Under the pieces are notes generated by a model. It was not told the origin of the DNA. It did not search any database and was given only the letters and a program-made list of their open reading frames with translations. This document shows, piece by piece, positions 36,101 through 47,761 of a DNA stretch of 64,000 nt (within the stretch, counting starts at the first letter, position 1; each line of letters starts with the position of its first letter). The position numbers were made by a program, and so were the translations under genes. Location: positions 23,845,512 to 23,909,511 of the forward strand of contig NC_052352.1 of the NCBI RefSeq assembly GCF_009727055.1, given 5' to 3'. The stretch comes from Benincasa hispida. Taxonomy: Eukaryota; Streptophyta; Magnoliopsida; Cucurbitales; Cucurbitaceae.

Positions 36101-39082
36101 CTCTGTCCCTATCTCGAAATGAGGGATTAAGCTCCAATCATAGTGCCACTAATCCTGCTTTGAGCCCACTGTAACTCAAATGAACTGGTTCCTTTATTGC
36201 TAACTCATGATGTTTAATATTGTTGTCTTACGTTCATTCTCTCTTTACCTTTCCTTTTTTTGGGGGGACTGTCTTACATGTCCTGCATGTTTCATGTCAG
36301 CTTCCGCAACAGGAAAATTCATTTGATTGCGGATTATTTTTGCTCCATTATCTAGAACTTTTTCTGGCAGAAGCTCCTCTTGATTTCAGCCCGTTCAAGA
36401 TCTCCAAGCTTTCAAAATTCGTAAGTTTCTGCTTTGCACCCTTTGTTTTTGTTGGAGAATGTCAACTTTTGTAATTGTTAAGTATAACTAATTTTCTTGT
36501 GAACCACTTCGGCCTAATAAATTGTTTTCCTTGCAAAATACGAATACTAGTAGCAAAATAACTTCCTCAATTTTTTTCGAAAGAGATTAGAACTTCATTA
36601 TCAACTAAAGAGATCACAACCTAAAGGCCTAGGCATGAAAGGTCTATGAGTCTAAATTGGAGGGTCTAAAAGAAAAGGCCTCCTCTTAAATGGAGTGTTC
36701 TCAATCAATTTTGCGAGTTACAGAAAAGATGCATGGGATTAGGTTCATAATTTCTTATGGTTTATCTCTAATTTATAATGCTTAATTTTCTTCCTTTTAT
36801 TTTCTTTATTGATGCTGTCCAAAAAATTCTTGTTCTCATGTTCATTTCATTTCTCATCGTTCAAGTCCCTTCCCAAGTTGGTTTGTGCATCAGCCTCGAA
36901 GCCTTGTTCCACATCTACTTTTCACCCTTCATCCTTCTAAAAGATCTTTTACTTTTCCTTGGGGAAGAAAGGAGAGGGATCTTTTGTTTTGTTAATTGGA
37001 CTAGCGGTGTGAAATGCGATGTGTGCCATCTCTGATCTCACTCTCATTGAAAGCATTAATGATTCTCAGATCACTCGACACGACATGTTCACAATTCACA
37101 TGACTCGTACTAAGTAGGTCAATTGACATGTGTCGCAGTTTGAGACTTGAAGATAAATTTGAACACTTATTACTGTTGTTCTTTTTTTTAAAAAAAAAGG
37201 ATTGTCAGAAACATAAAATAGCTGGAGTATATTCTGCGTTTTGTATGTGTGAGTGTAGTCTAACAGAGTTTTTGAGTTCACAAAAATGAATTGTAATATA
37301 ATTCCTTGAATTTGCTTTTATCTTTTAAACTAGGCATGACTAATTTGATTTATTTTTAACGAATCTCCCCAGCTTAATGTGGATTGGTTCCTACCTGCTG
37401 AGGCGTACCTCAAGCGAACTTCAATACAGAGATTAATTTTTGAAATCCTTGAAAACCGATCTCAAGAAATGTCCACAGCTGCTTGCAGTAATGAACTCTT
37501 GTCTAAATTTCCATCCAATAATGAGGATGAAACTGGTTTGGAGCTTCTTCCGGAAAGAGGAAGCCCAGCCGTGGCATGCAATCACAATTTGTCAAGCTCA
37601 CAAGCTGTTGATGGGATCGAAATTACTCTATTATCTGAATCTTCGAGTAGACACAACCACTTTATTGATGGTTCTGGCTTGGTTGTCAGAGAATTATTCG
37701 AACCGGGTGCCTCTAATGGATCATTACTTGGACACTATCAATCTTTTGCTCAAACATCATCGTATTTTGATTCAAATGGTACTGTGCTGGAGGTATGTTT
37801 GCTTCTCTTATTATCTAAGAGAACTGGGAGCATTATTTTATGTCAGATAAGCAGGAGCTCGTTGATTTTGATATTTATCTTTGAGAACAATTAAGAAAGC
37901 AAATTGACACAATCTTTTCGTTTTTATATATATACATATATTTTTTTTTCATATGCTTGGCAATAATGTATGAGTCATGCTGATATCAACGTTAAGAATG
38001 TTGAGCCTTGCTGTTTTGCCCATAAGAAGTTGCGTTTTTTTCCTAGTAATTGCAAGCTTGGAAGCAACAGTTTAGAAGTTTGTTTTGTGGTTTGATCCTT
38101 TCACTTTTGGTCTCAGAGGACTTCTTCCTTGTCTACTCAATGGTGTTGGCTTTGTCTTTAGAGTTTATATGTTCTCTAGGGTGTTTTTTTTTTTTTTTCT
38201 TTTTTTCCAAAAAAAAATTAATTGGTTAGGTTTTAAGTGTTTGCTTTTCGATGTCTTCTCCGATACAAAAGTATTGTCTTCTTTTGTTTTTCTCAGTTTC
38301 AATTAAGTTAGACAATATTTCCTTGTCATCTTCAAGCAATTCCTGTGCGTTAGTTCTAGACGATACCATTTCCAAAATTTCCAGTAGAGAACAATTGTAA
38401 GTATGATTGCCAGCTCTGATGCTATAAATTTTTTTCTTACTAATAGGAGGACGCAGATACAGAAACTGGAGACCGTTTCATGTACTTACCTCCAGAACAG
38501 GATGGTTTGCAGCCAATTGATGCAATGACATCTCAAGCTTGTCGGTTTCCGTGTTCATCAAGAGGCCTTGAATCTGACGCTGCTTTTGACTTATGCATGT
38601 CTATTCAACCAGAGCATGGCAGGGGTATTACCTCGTCCCCAGCAGATGATTTGGAAGATGTGGGAATCATTGAGCATTCCAATGTTGGGGAAGCAAGTCC
38701 TGCTAACAAAGAAGAAAGGAACAGAAAAAGGCCTCTATCGATCGAGAAGGAGAACCTGGAACCTGTAGCAGAATGCCCTACTTCTGCTGCTACCACGGTG
38801 CAAGATGTCGATGCCGTTATCTTTTCTCAAGATACTAACGAAGAAAATAATGGTTCTGATGATCCCATATGTCAAGAGACTCTCCTTACATCGCCGCATC
38901 TGGACGAAGATATAACAACCAAAACAGACGTCGAGCATGATGATGCTCTGGTGGTTGCTTCGGTTACTAAGGTGGACTTAGACGAGCAACCCCCTGCAAA
39001 GAAACCAAGGCATTTGCCGCACCACGAAGAAGCGAGTCACAACGGTGTCAGAGAAGGTTTGTCAGATGATGCAGAGTTATAA
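27138..39082 (+). CDS. ULP2-like: SUMO-specific protease, ULP2 type (C48)
   Basis: Cysteine protease that removes SUMO from proteins in the nucleus; closest in layout to Arabidopsis SPF1/SPF2 (ULP2B/ULP2A). Sixteen coding exons were deduced: 27138-27288, 28164-28498, 28591-28681, 29792-29841, 30449-30646, 30728-30803, 31031-31139, 31790-31846, 32160-32291, 32520-32720, 32821-32876, 32948-33041, 35739-35829, 36301-36420, 37373-37792, 38447-39082. All introns are GT-AG, phases agree, and the product is 938 aa. The catalytic domain is at about residues 375-620: His469 in NLHWSLMVI, Asp502 in HMDSIKGSH, Cys557 in [13 protein letters not shown]. The start [19 protein letters not shown] fits the family. 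The acidic C-terminal tail holds SIM-like [10 protein letters not shown] (about 793-803) and a basic KKPRHL near the end. Introns carry plastid DNA, a U2 fragment, a SINE and LINE scraps, but the reading frame is undamaged. Confidence 0.93.
28795..28840 (+). repeat. (AAAAG)n microsatellite in ULP2-type intron 3
   Basis: A run of 'aagaaaagaaaagaaaag' units in intron 3, grading into 'aagaagaaggaaaag'. It has no coding meaning. Confidence 0.8.
29181..29363 (+). pseudogene. rpl33: rpl33 remnant (plastid ribosomal protein L33)
   Basis: Codons from about the seventh residue to the natural TAG stop are alignable without frameshift, but adjacent TGA and TAA codons interrupt the frame near 29299. The first codons are missing because the insertion junction lies at about 29178-29181. 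Confidence 0.88.
29535..29764 (+). pseudogene. rps18: rps18 remnant (plastid ribosomal protein S18)
   Basis: The 5' three quarters of rps18. Recognisable stretches encode DKSK at the start, a region equal to [14 protein letters not shown], and [10 protein letters not shown] further on. The start codon is TTG and a base is lost near 29612, shifting the frame. The match stops at 29764, 27 nt before the AG of the exon-4 acceptor. Confidence 0.9.
30057..30102 (+). repeat. 46-nt poly-T run in ULP2-type intron 4
   Basis: An uninterrupted run of 46 T. It may be the A-tail of a minus-strand retroposed sequence, but no flanking duplication was recognised. Its length is the kind of thing an assembler can get wrong. 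Confidence 0.7.
31231..31576. mobile_element. Possible MITE in ULP2-type intron 7
   Basis: About 345 bp bounded by imperfect inverted ends. The left end is 'gtttttaaagctcaaggcgc' and the reverse complement of the right end is 'gttttaaaaagccctctcag', each followed by a similar 'GTGC' word. The interior repeats 'gaggtgc', 'gggcttt' and 'gcccttat' words. No transposase is present and no target duplication was found. Judged by eye only. Confidence 0.35.
33628..33661 (+). pseudogene. 3'-truncated U2 snRNA retro-insertion
   Basis: Starting with ATACCTTTCTCGGCC, 34 nt equal the first 34 nt of plant U2 snRNA as remembered. They stop just before or within the branch-site recognition word. Both sides carry the same 20-bp sequence TAGTAATATAATTTTGTATC (33608-33627 and 33662-33681), a perfect direct repeat. 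Such 3'-truncated snRNA copies with 16-20-bp repeats are known from other genomes as products of LINE-type reverse transcription. There is no upstream USE/TATA pair, so it is not a working U2 gene. It lies in intron 12 of the ULP2-type gene. Confidence 0.88.
33944..34177 (+). mobile_element. tRNA-derived SINE with target duplications
   Basis: A 234-bp element with an A-box-like 'tggcctaatgttca' (about 33956) and a B-box 'GGTTCAATCC' (34010-34019), 50-60 bp apart as in tRNA-type SINEs. The body contains a repeated 'aagttggcctgaacactcacgaata' unit (only partly identical), and the element ends in 22 A. Perfect 9-bp direct repeats TGTCACCAA flank it (33935-33943 and 34178-34186). It lies in sense direction within intron 12 of the ULP2-type gene. 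Confidence 0.85.
34195..34375 (+). pseudogene. LINE fragment (zf-RVT end), plus strand
   Basis: One frame reads [10 protein letters not shown] then a stop and [10 protein letters not shown], matching the zinc-binding C-terminal region of plant non-LTR reverse transcriptases (where a Cys is usual at the stop). It is very short and broken. Confidence 0.5.
34440..34850 (-). pseudogene. LINE-like fragment, minus strand
   Basis: Minus-strand sequence reads [13 protein letters not shown], then after a frame shift [13 protein letters not shown] and [13 protein letters not shown]. This resembles the tail of plant LINE ORF2 downstream of zf-RVT. It is oriented opposite to the scrap at 34195-34375, so the two are either separate insertions or a rearranged one. 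Confidence 0.5.
34851..35738. other. Rest of ULP2-type intron 12
   Basis: No recognisable element was identified. The stretch may continue the LINE-derived sequence on the minus strand (a frame reading [18 protein letters not shown] at about 35140-35230), but no family motif is certain. Confidence 0.3.
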
Positions 39083-39525
39083 GATGAAAAGGTTGGTTGG
39101 TGTGTTCTTTGCTTTTATATTTGTAAATGATAATGTCAGAAATAGTGTTTGGGTTGCCATGCTGTCAATAGTGTTATGGCTCCATATGAACTTATTCATA
39201 TCGATAGAAAATTCATTTGGGTAAAGGTTGATGTACCCATGTTCATGTTAGTTATATCAAGGATTAGTTTTTTAATTCCTCTCCACCTCCAGCAACACGC
39301 TGTTTGCTTCCTCTATTTTTTGGAAAAAAATCAAAGCTTCTTGAAACTGTTTGCTCTACTGATGAAGTTCTTTACCAATGTCGAAGCATATTTGTCAGTG
39401 GCGATTCTAGTAAATAGCATTGATATTATTGCTATTGCTATTGCCCTAGGAAAGAAAACAATCTTATTCCATAAAAACAAGTATATATTTTCTTCCACTA
39501 TGATCATAGTTTTATGCTAGTATTC

Positions 39526-39637
39526 TTGACCAAGAGATTAGAAAGGTTTATTATAAGTATTTTAGATAAATCACAAATGCATTGACCAAGAGATTAGAAA
39601 GGTTTATTATAAGTATTTTAGATAAATCACAAAGGCA
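39526..39637. repeat. 56-bp tandem duplication
   Basis: Units 39526-39581 and 39582-39637 are the same 56 bp ('ttgaccaagagattagaaag...') apart from a single difference near the end. It is a recent local duplication downstream of the ULP2-type gene. Confidence 0.92.
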
Positions 39638-40764
39638 TTATAAACAATGAGCCTAGTAAGTTGATGTAACAGTACAAGATTGATAAAAGTGAAGAATTTT
39701 TTCACTCGGTATAATTTAGTTGGGACAATTTGTCATTTTTTATTATTTGTTTCTTCTCAATTTTTATTCTAAAAACAAAACAAAATTTCTGTTCTTTTTT
39801 TTTTTTAAAATTTTTTTGTTTGACTTGATTTTTAAAAAAATATTAGTAGAAATTGGATATCAAAACATACAAAATTACGAGGATTTAATGTTTATAAAGT
39901 TTAATTTTAAAAAATTTAAAAAAAATGAGATGATTATCAAACATGACTTCAATGCACGAAGACTAATTTGGTATATACTATAACTTAAAGATCAAGGGCT
40001 TGTTTCATAAATATTTGGATTTTAAAAATTATGCATATACTAGTTTTTCTGCTTTGTTATCCGCTTCCATGCTCGTCTTTCGTTTTTATTTTTTTGAAAT
40101 TTAGGTTTGTTTTCTCAACGGCTTTCGCATTTCTTAACGAAATATTTTAATTCTTAATCGAAATCCACAAAACCAAAATTTTAAAGCCTAATCTTTTGAT
40201 TTCAAAAACATTGAAAAACAAGATTTTAAAACTATGACAGCGTTGTGAAGAATATGTGAAAAAACAAGTAAAATTTTAAAGAGATAATTATTTTAGATGA
40301 CAAAACTACCAGATACATCTTCAAATATAACAAACCATCTCTATCTATCGGTGATAGACATTGACATTTGCCATATTTGTAAATAATTTGGCTCATTTTA
40401 CTATATTTGAAAACAACCCATTTTAAAAATTTAAATAGTAATAATATTTTTTAGATTTTAAAACTCCGCTTATTTATTAAAACATCGTTAAAAAATGATG
40501 ACATGACATTCAAATTTGATTAAGTTACAAGTTTAACCCAAGTTTGTTGTCTATTTATTATTTAAACTTTCGACTTTATATTTAATAGATTCTTGAATTT
40601 TTAATTCGGTATCTAACATGTTACTAACAAATTTAAAACATTTTAGCTCAACTTTTGTGTTTAACAAAAAAATGATTTTTTTTTTTAAAAAAATACTAAT
40701 ATCAAGAGCTAAATTTGTAATTTTGAAAGTTCATTAACAAAGTTAAAAAACGAAACTCCATTTC

Positions 40765-41025
40765 GTGATCATTTGATTTTTGGTTTTTTTGTTTTAGAAA
40801 TTAAGCCTATAAACATCACTTCCATCTATTGGTCTATACATTTTGTTGTCTACATTTTAGAAGTGTTCTCAAAATTAAAGTAAAATTAAGTTTTTTTTTT
40901 TTTTAATTGACTAAGAATTCAAATGTTTACGTAGGAAATATGAAAACTATGAGTGAGAATTTGTGAGAAAACGAACACAATTTTTAAAAATAAAAAACCA
41001 AATCAATACTTGAATGAGACCTAAT
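40765..41025. mobile_element. Inverted-repeat element (MITE-like), copy 1
   Basis: Left end 'catttgatttttggttttt'; right end 'aaaaaccaaatcaatact' then 'tgaatgagacc'. The ends are imperfect inverted repeats. The interior ('aagcctataaacatcacttc') matches the reverse of words in copy 2 at 42855. It is non-coding. Elements with this signature are, from memory, very abundant in cucurbit introns and spacers. Confidence 0.45.
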
Positions 41026-41858
41026 CTTTTTTTAGTTGAATTTTTACTAAGTATTCAAATGTTTAACACTAGTTAAGAAATAAGGAGAAATCAAATGCAT
41101 TTTGAAAAAAAAAAATGGCTAGACCTAGATCATTACTTTAATAAAGTCACCGTGTTTTTCTAATTAAACCACCTTTTTGGTCTATGTACCTTGGAGTTTC
41201 TTCAATCTCAGTCCACATACGTTTAAATGTTAAATTTTAATTTTATACTTTCAATAAATCTTAGATTTAGTCAGTCAAATTTATTTTTTTTGGAAATTGG
41301 TTAAGTAATCTTAGATTTGTTTTTTTTTTTTTTTTTTTTTTAAATGAGGTTTTTTTTCTTCAATCACAGAATGACCTCTCTCACTTTCTCGCTCAATCTC
41401 TTTCTTCTCTCACATCGCCTTCCTCCTTCACATATCTCTCTCCGCTCTCTTGTTCTCTTGCACTCTTGTACTCTCTGTGTAGTTTCACGCTCGTTTCTCT
41501 CGCTCTCTTAGTTGCACTGGTGTTGTTTATGTAGAATCACCATGCTGGAGAAGTTGTGGTTGTGTCAGAGAAAAAGAAGAAAAACACAAGGATAAGAAAA
41601 AAAAACTAGAAAATAAGAAAAAAAAATATATAAAAAAGGAAAAAGTAAATCCATAACTTCAGAAAGTCAATTTAACATTGTATTTAAAAAGTGGAATATT
41701 TTTCATTTCGAGGCTCAAAATTGGTTAGCGGTGTCAATTTTTCAGCATTAGAAAACGGAAAAAACTGTTTTGGGCTCTCCTCTCAGTCCTAACTACGAGT
41801 CATCTTCACCGTCAAAATCCAGTGTCCAATCCAAGCTGTGATCTCCAAAAAACCAACA

Positions 41859-44800
41859 ATGGAGCTTCACTACTACAGTCATCGGAACCAATCCCACAGA
41901 GCAGCTCTTGCTGCTGTTTTTCTTCTTCTCTTTCCTCTTTTTTTCCCCAATCTCTTCCAACCCTTGGGTCGCGCTTCGCCTTCCTTGTTCTCTGTAAGTT
42001 CTTCATCCACTCCTATCCTTTTCCCTACGTTTCCTCAACGATTCGTCTTTGAACTGCAATTTATAATGAGATCCGTTGCTTGCTTGCCCTAATTGTACCT
42101 GGGATTTTCTATGATTTCCGAGTTTAGCAAAATATGTTCATATTGATTTGTTTTGATTGCAGAGTTAAAATGAAGTAAAAGAACCTTTGATTTCTAATCC
42201 TCTTTCTTTCTAGGCATTCTCTTCATTTTTTTTGGTTGGAAAAGCAGTTTCTACGAACTTTTCTTTTGCTTTCCTTTTCTTCTTTATTTTTTCAAAATCT
42301 CCCTCTTTTCCCCCCCTTCTTACGTATCCGATAACCATAGAGGCAGAGATAGTTTTGCAGACGGTTATTTTATATAAATATTTGATGTTCTTAGATATAA
42401 CAGGAGTGGATTTCTCCAAGACCAAGGCACCCGATTTTGCTAGAAAGTGCTTTGCATCATATCACGGTTAGCAATCCTTTATTTGCTTGTTTCTTTTAAG
42501 TTTTTAACCATCTCCAATTTTTTTTAATTAAAATATTTAGGCTCGTTTGATTATCATTTAGAGGGTGTATGGGACCGAGAGTGGAGTTTTGAAGTCGTGG
42601 AACTCATAGTGTAAGTAGTTAATAAAGCAAAATTGACGTTTTTAAGTTGTGGGATTCACAAACTCCTTGGACCAAATAAGAAGTGGAGTTCACAATTCCA
42701 CTTCTCCAACTCCAACTCTTTGGGCCAAACACCTCGTTTTATTTCTAAAAAGTAAGCTTATAAAAACTACTTATACCTATGAGTTCCTCTATTTTGATAT
42801 CTACTTTTTAGGGGTGTTTTTCAAAATTCAAGCCAAGTTTTAAAAACTAAATAAAGGTAGGTACCATTTGATAACAATTTTGTTTTTAGTTTTTTGAATA
42901 TTGAAATTTATGCTTGTTTACTTCAAATTTCTCTATTATGTTTTCATTTATCTTAAAGAAACATTTAAACTAATAGTCAAATTCTAAAAATACAAACAAG
43001 TTTTTTAAATCTATTCTTTTTAGTTTTCAAGACTTGGCTTAATTTTTGAAAACATGAAAAGAAAGTGGACAAGAAAACATAGAAATTTATGGCGGAAGTA
43101 GTATTTATAAGCTTAATTTTTTAAAACCAAATGGATATCAAATGGGACTATATTTTTCAAAATTTTGTTTTTGTTTTTTGAATTTAGTTACGCGCCAAAT
43201 GTTTCCTTAGTAAAAAGATGAAAATCATGGCAAACAATGGTGAGGAAATAAGCACGATTTTAAAGACTAAATGGTTATTAAATGAGGCGGAGGCTAAATA
43301 GTTTAGTGAAGTTTTTTGTTTAGGGTGTTTCTTACAATGAGTTCCGTATATGGCATTTCAGACATTAGAAGACCAGAGAGAGATATGGTCTCCATTGCCA
43401 AATCAAGGATGGAAACCTTGTCTGAAGCCTACAAGAACGGAATGTGAGTACTACGATTTGAAGGCCAAATTTCGAGTTCTAGTATTCCTTATTCTAGCTT
43501 ACCACATTGATATTTGAGCGGAATTTCTTCACAATTTTTTGCTTTTGCATTTTTTAGACGTGTCCTTCCTCATATACACGCATCTGATACCATGCAGTAT
43601 CACCAACAAAACCTCAAGGTTACATTCAAGTGTTCTTAGATGGAGGATTGAATCAGCAAAGAATGGGGGTAGGTAAATGTTGTTCTTTATTGTTAATATC
43701 ATCGCCATCTTTCAAACTATGGATGAAATGTAAAACCAATTCCAATTCAATGACATTTTATCCTTCAGGCTTCTTTAGCTACATAATAACTTAGCCTCCC
43801 TCCCCCCACCCCATGTGAAAGATCTGTGATGCAGTTGCTGTTGCCCGAATACTGAATGCAACATTGGTCATACCTCATCTTGAAGTTAATGCTGTTTGGA
43901 AGGATTCAAGGTACTAGGAATGAGTTAATTGTGGTGTCTCTTGACAATGTAATCCCTTTTTTTTTTTTTTTTTTTTTTGGTGGTGGTGGGGTGGGGAGGG
44001 GAGGTGGGGGTCGTCCAGGAAAGAGTTGCTAATATTTTTTTTTTTATCTGACCAGTTCATTTGGAGAAATTTTTGATGTCGATCACTTTATTGATGTCCT
44101 GCGTGATGATGTATTAATAGTCAAAGAACTGCCTACTGAATACTCCTGGAGCACAAGGGAATACTATGCTACTGGAATCCGCAATACTAGAATTAAAACA
44201 GCTCCCACCCATGCTTCTGCAAACTGGTACTTGGAAAATGTCTTGCCCGTACTGAAGAGGTAAGTCCTGCCCATAATTCAGGATATTTGATTTTCAGGAA
44301 ATTCACATGTTGACTACTGTATTTTTATAATTTCACTACTCTCTAGAGGTGAGCATGATAGACCGAATCGAAATCGGTCGGTCGGTGTCGGTTTGGGAAA
44401 ATTTCCTCCCCCCCAGAAGAAAAAAGATGTAAAGAATAAAACTGATTGAACCACCCTACTTTTACTCGACAGTTGAGATCAATTTGAATGGTCGGTTCGG
44501 TGGTGGTTTGATTGGAAAACTAACTCTCGTACATATTTTCTTCTTAGTCACAAATTTTGAACCCAACCCACTTATTTGCCAAAATCACGTTCTCGCATGT
44601 ACCTGCCAAGATAATCCATTTTAACATGCGTATTTCACACATAATCTGCCTTCTGTCTTTAGTATCCTACATCGTGTAGCATTTATAAATGAGTTGGAAT
44701 GCAATTGGTGGTAACAGCTATGGGATTGCTGCTGTTGCTCCATTCTCTCATCGTCTGTCTTTCAACGACTTGCCTACTGAGATTCAGCATCTGCGTTGTA

Positions 44801-46822
44801 AAGTCAATTTCAAGGCATTAGCTTTTGTTCGTGGCATCACTGAATTAGGAGATACCATTGTCAATCGCCTTCGTTACCCTTCAAAACGAAAGGAAATAGA
44901 AGGAGCTGAGAATCTGCTAGCAGATGAGACAAGAAAACTGGAACGTGGGAAATTTGTTGTATTGCATCTCCGATTCGATAAGGTCTGTACCTTCCCTGGT
45001 TTTTTTAAAACAATTATTAAACTTTATAAATTAACCTTCAATATCAGAAGTTTGAATTGATTCCATTGTTCACTTCAGCCCATTCATAGTGCTATCATCT
45101 CTTAGGAGTTTTTACGGTTCAAATTGTAATCTTGGATGATATGGAATAGTCCTAATGCAGGGAGAAAATACTGAAATTTCTGTAAGGCTTTATGTTCTGG
45201 ATCCAGTCTAATGGCTACATTACAATTTGCAACGACCATTAATATGCTATATTCATGTAACAAGGACCAAGTTTATTTAATTAGATTAGCTTTAACTTTT
45301 GGCCTTTCTATCTAATAAAATGTCTTGCGGTTTACAGTTGTCTCAATTCCAGTAGTATTGTGATGATCTCTACAAATCATCCTTGCAGGATATGGCTGCT
45401 CATTCAGCTTGTGAGTTTGGTGGGGGCAAAGCTGAGAGACTGGCTCTTGCAAAGTATCGTCAAGTGATTTGGCAGGGAAGGGTTCCTAACTCACAGTTCA
45501 CTGATGAAGAGTTGAGATATCAGGGTCGTTGCCCATTGACTCCTGAAGAGATAGGATTGCTGCTAGCTGCTTTGGGGTTTAGCAATAGTACACGCGTCTA
45601 CCTTGCTATACACGAGGTCAATTTTTTTCTTTGCTAGGAATGTGGAAGTAATCTATCAACGGGAATCTAGGGGAGTTGATAATTGTATGGTAGAAAGCTT
45701 CTTTTAACGTCTTCTAAGTAGTCTGAGTTCTCTAAGGTTTCGGAAATGGTCGTGTCTATTTCAGGTTTATGGTGGGGAAGCAAGGATCTCAACTTTGCGC
45801 AAAGTATTCCCGCTGCTGGAAGATAAGAAGAGCCTTACCTCTCCCTTGGAACGTGCTGGTGTAGCAGGCAAAGCATCATTGTCAGCTGCTGTTGATTATT
45901 ATGTGAGCATGTACAGCGACATCTTCATTTCTGCCTCGCCTGGAAACATGCACAATGCTCTGGTGAGCCAAACCTCTTTTTTTTTTTCCTTCTACAATAG
46001 AAAGTAGGAGGATTCGAACTATAAACCTTTTGGACACTCACGCATCTATTTGTTAGTTGAGTTGTGCAAACTTTGGTTCTCACTCTCGCTCTTGCTATGC
46101 TTTTTATTGAAAAATGTCCCCGCTTTTGTTTCGAAAAACTCATTTTTTTTAAAGTTGCAATATTACCCTTAAGTTCTCATAACATTTCAAGATTATCATT
46201 GGAATAGAAATCCATTAGAAAGTTGGATGGAAACAGGGACTTGGAATATTATGGCAATGACTTTCAATGGTATGACAATCCATATTTTCTTCTAGATCAC
46301 CACCACATGATCCCAATTTTCATATGACGTTTAGGACTTCTATTTCAAGGCTAGTTTTGAAACATTTTTAAAAGGTCAAAGACAATATTGCAATTTTTGA
46401 AAAAATAAAGGTATTTTTTAAACAAATAGCAAAGTTCAAAGGCATTTTCTATAATTTAACCCAATACACCATTCAAACGTATATGCATGAGCTTGAAACC
46501 AATATAATAGCATCATAATCAATATAAAGTACATTGCCAAAACATGGTTACAAGTTCTATCTGTAGGTTCACACTGATAAAAGGAAGTGAATTCTTTTCA
46601 TATAATCAGGTGGGACATCGGGCATACTTGAACATGAAAACTATAAAGCCAAACATGGTACTGTTAGGTCAGTTGTTCCTCAATAAGAGCATGGAATGGT
46701 CAGAATTCAGGAAGGTTGTTCTCACTGGACATAAAAATAGACAAGGACAGATCAGGTTAAGGAAAGAGAAGCAATCCATATACACTTATCCTGCTCCTGA
46801 TTGCATGTGCGCTAACGTTTGA
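41859..46822 (+). CDS. O-fucosyltransferase family protein (plant GT106-like)
   Basis: A Golgi type II membrane glycosyltransferase-like protein. Ten exons were deduced: 41859-41993, 42404-42466, 43362-43443, 43600-43670, 43822-43910, 44056-44259, 44718-44982, 45389-45616, 45765-45962, 46610-46822. All are GT-AG with consistent phases, giving 515 aa. A single hydrophobic span lies at residues 15-33 ([15 protein letters not shown]). Family hallmarks are [13 protein letters not shown] (about 75-87), [18 protein letters not shown] (105-122), [19 protein letters not shown] (298-306, nucleotide-sugar side of the domain) and, near the C terminus, [11 protein letters not shown]. The length is normal for the family. 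Acceptor and role are unknown; characterised relatives affect cell adhesion and pectin, and one (SPINDLY-unrelated) group is uncharacterised. The start was chosen because it directly precedes the signal-anchor. Confidence 0.92.
42561..42740. mobile_element. Possible hAT-type MITE in O-FucT intron 2
   Basis: About 180 bp with a left end 'gagggtgtatgggacc' and a right end whose reverse complement is 'cgaggtgtttggccc', the 'GGTGTTTGG' signature common to many plant hAT MITEs. No target duplication was confirmed. Confidence 0.35.
42855..43145. mobile_element. Inverted-repeat element (MITE-like), copy 2
   Basis: Starts 'gtaccatttgataacaattt' and ends with a segment whose reverse complement is 'gtcccatttgatatccattt', giving imperfect terminal inverted repeats. 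The interior shares 'cggaagtag' and 'tttataagcttaatttt' words with copy 1 (inverted). A related half-copy follows at 43150-43290. It is in intron 2 of the O-fucosyltransferase gene. Confidence 0.5.
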
Positions 46823-47761
46823 CCAGATATGTAGATTTTTTTTACCGTGCTCCAAGTTTCGATTTCAAACGTTATACAGTTTATTTCATTGGGAAGTCGG
46901 TCGGTTTAAATCTATATACATTAAAGATTCCCAATAATGAAACATTTATCTTCATTGCATGCTTTGTTGTATCAATCGTTGCTCAAATTGATTTCTCAAT
47001 CATCATTCTTGATTGCATGCTCTGAAAACATTCATATGATTGGTTGATGATGTATCAATCATTACTTGAATCGAATATAATCATAGTTTGAATTGTTCAC
47101 TTGATTGGTTGTATTGTATCATTCATTATTCGTACTGACTCAACATTACTTAGAGAAATGAACATGCTCCTACTTCATTGTATCTTAATATGTAATGTTT
47201 CACAGTTTATCATTACTCAAATCTGCTTCATGTTATTATAACTTTGAGTTTGACTTCTTTCAAAGTTGTTCTTTAAATTGGAAAGATCATAATCGCCATG
47301 AGGTAAGAGGGTAATTAGGTTGTGTTGTCTTGTTTCATTGTTAGCCCAAGAAAAATGTAATGTTTTACTTTGACCCTTACATCCATGTGACCTTTACAGG
47401 TGTCACGTTATTCATCTGTCAACCTTCTTCAAAGTACATGTCTAAACCAGTTAAATTATGCTCAATTTGCTAAATCTATCCCAGTTCTAATGTATATTCA
47501 ACTCACTAATGACAGACTGATCCTGAGAAATCATTTAACAATAAGAATGATAACGTAATTATCCTTTTTTTTTTTTCCTATTTTCTTTTCTGGGGGGAAA
47601 GTTAGCGTAGCCAACATTGCCTTTGGAACAAGATATGAATTTTTTACACTGGCGAGCCTGCAAAATGCTTGCTTAAAAATGCAGCTCTGCATTTCATTTT
47701 CGCATCGCTTCAAAAATCGGGGTAATAATTGGGAGAAAGCAACCCTCGAGATGCCTACTCA
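46823..47761. other. Spacer between two convergent genes
   Basis: No gene is seen. It contains the 3' ends of the O-fucosyltransferase (plus) and MSL-type (minus) genes, including recurrent 'attgtatcat' words (46970-47120). The two stop codons are 939 bp apart. Confidence 0.6.

Larger units (their letters stand above)
39083..41858. other. Spacer between ULP2-type and O-FucT genes
   Basis: No gene is seen. It holds the protease 3' UTR, a 56-bp tandem duplication (39526-39637), a small 'tctatcggtgatagac' hairpin at about 40346, an inverted-repeat element at about 40765-41025, and a strongly CT-rich leader-like stretch (41380-41530) upstream of the O-fucosyltransferase gene. Confidence 0.55.

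Noticed and set aside
39149..39520. 123-codon open frame after the protease gene
   Set aside because: It starts in the likely 3' UTR, is low-complexity and hydrophobic, and extends into AT-rich spacer; no domain was seen.
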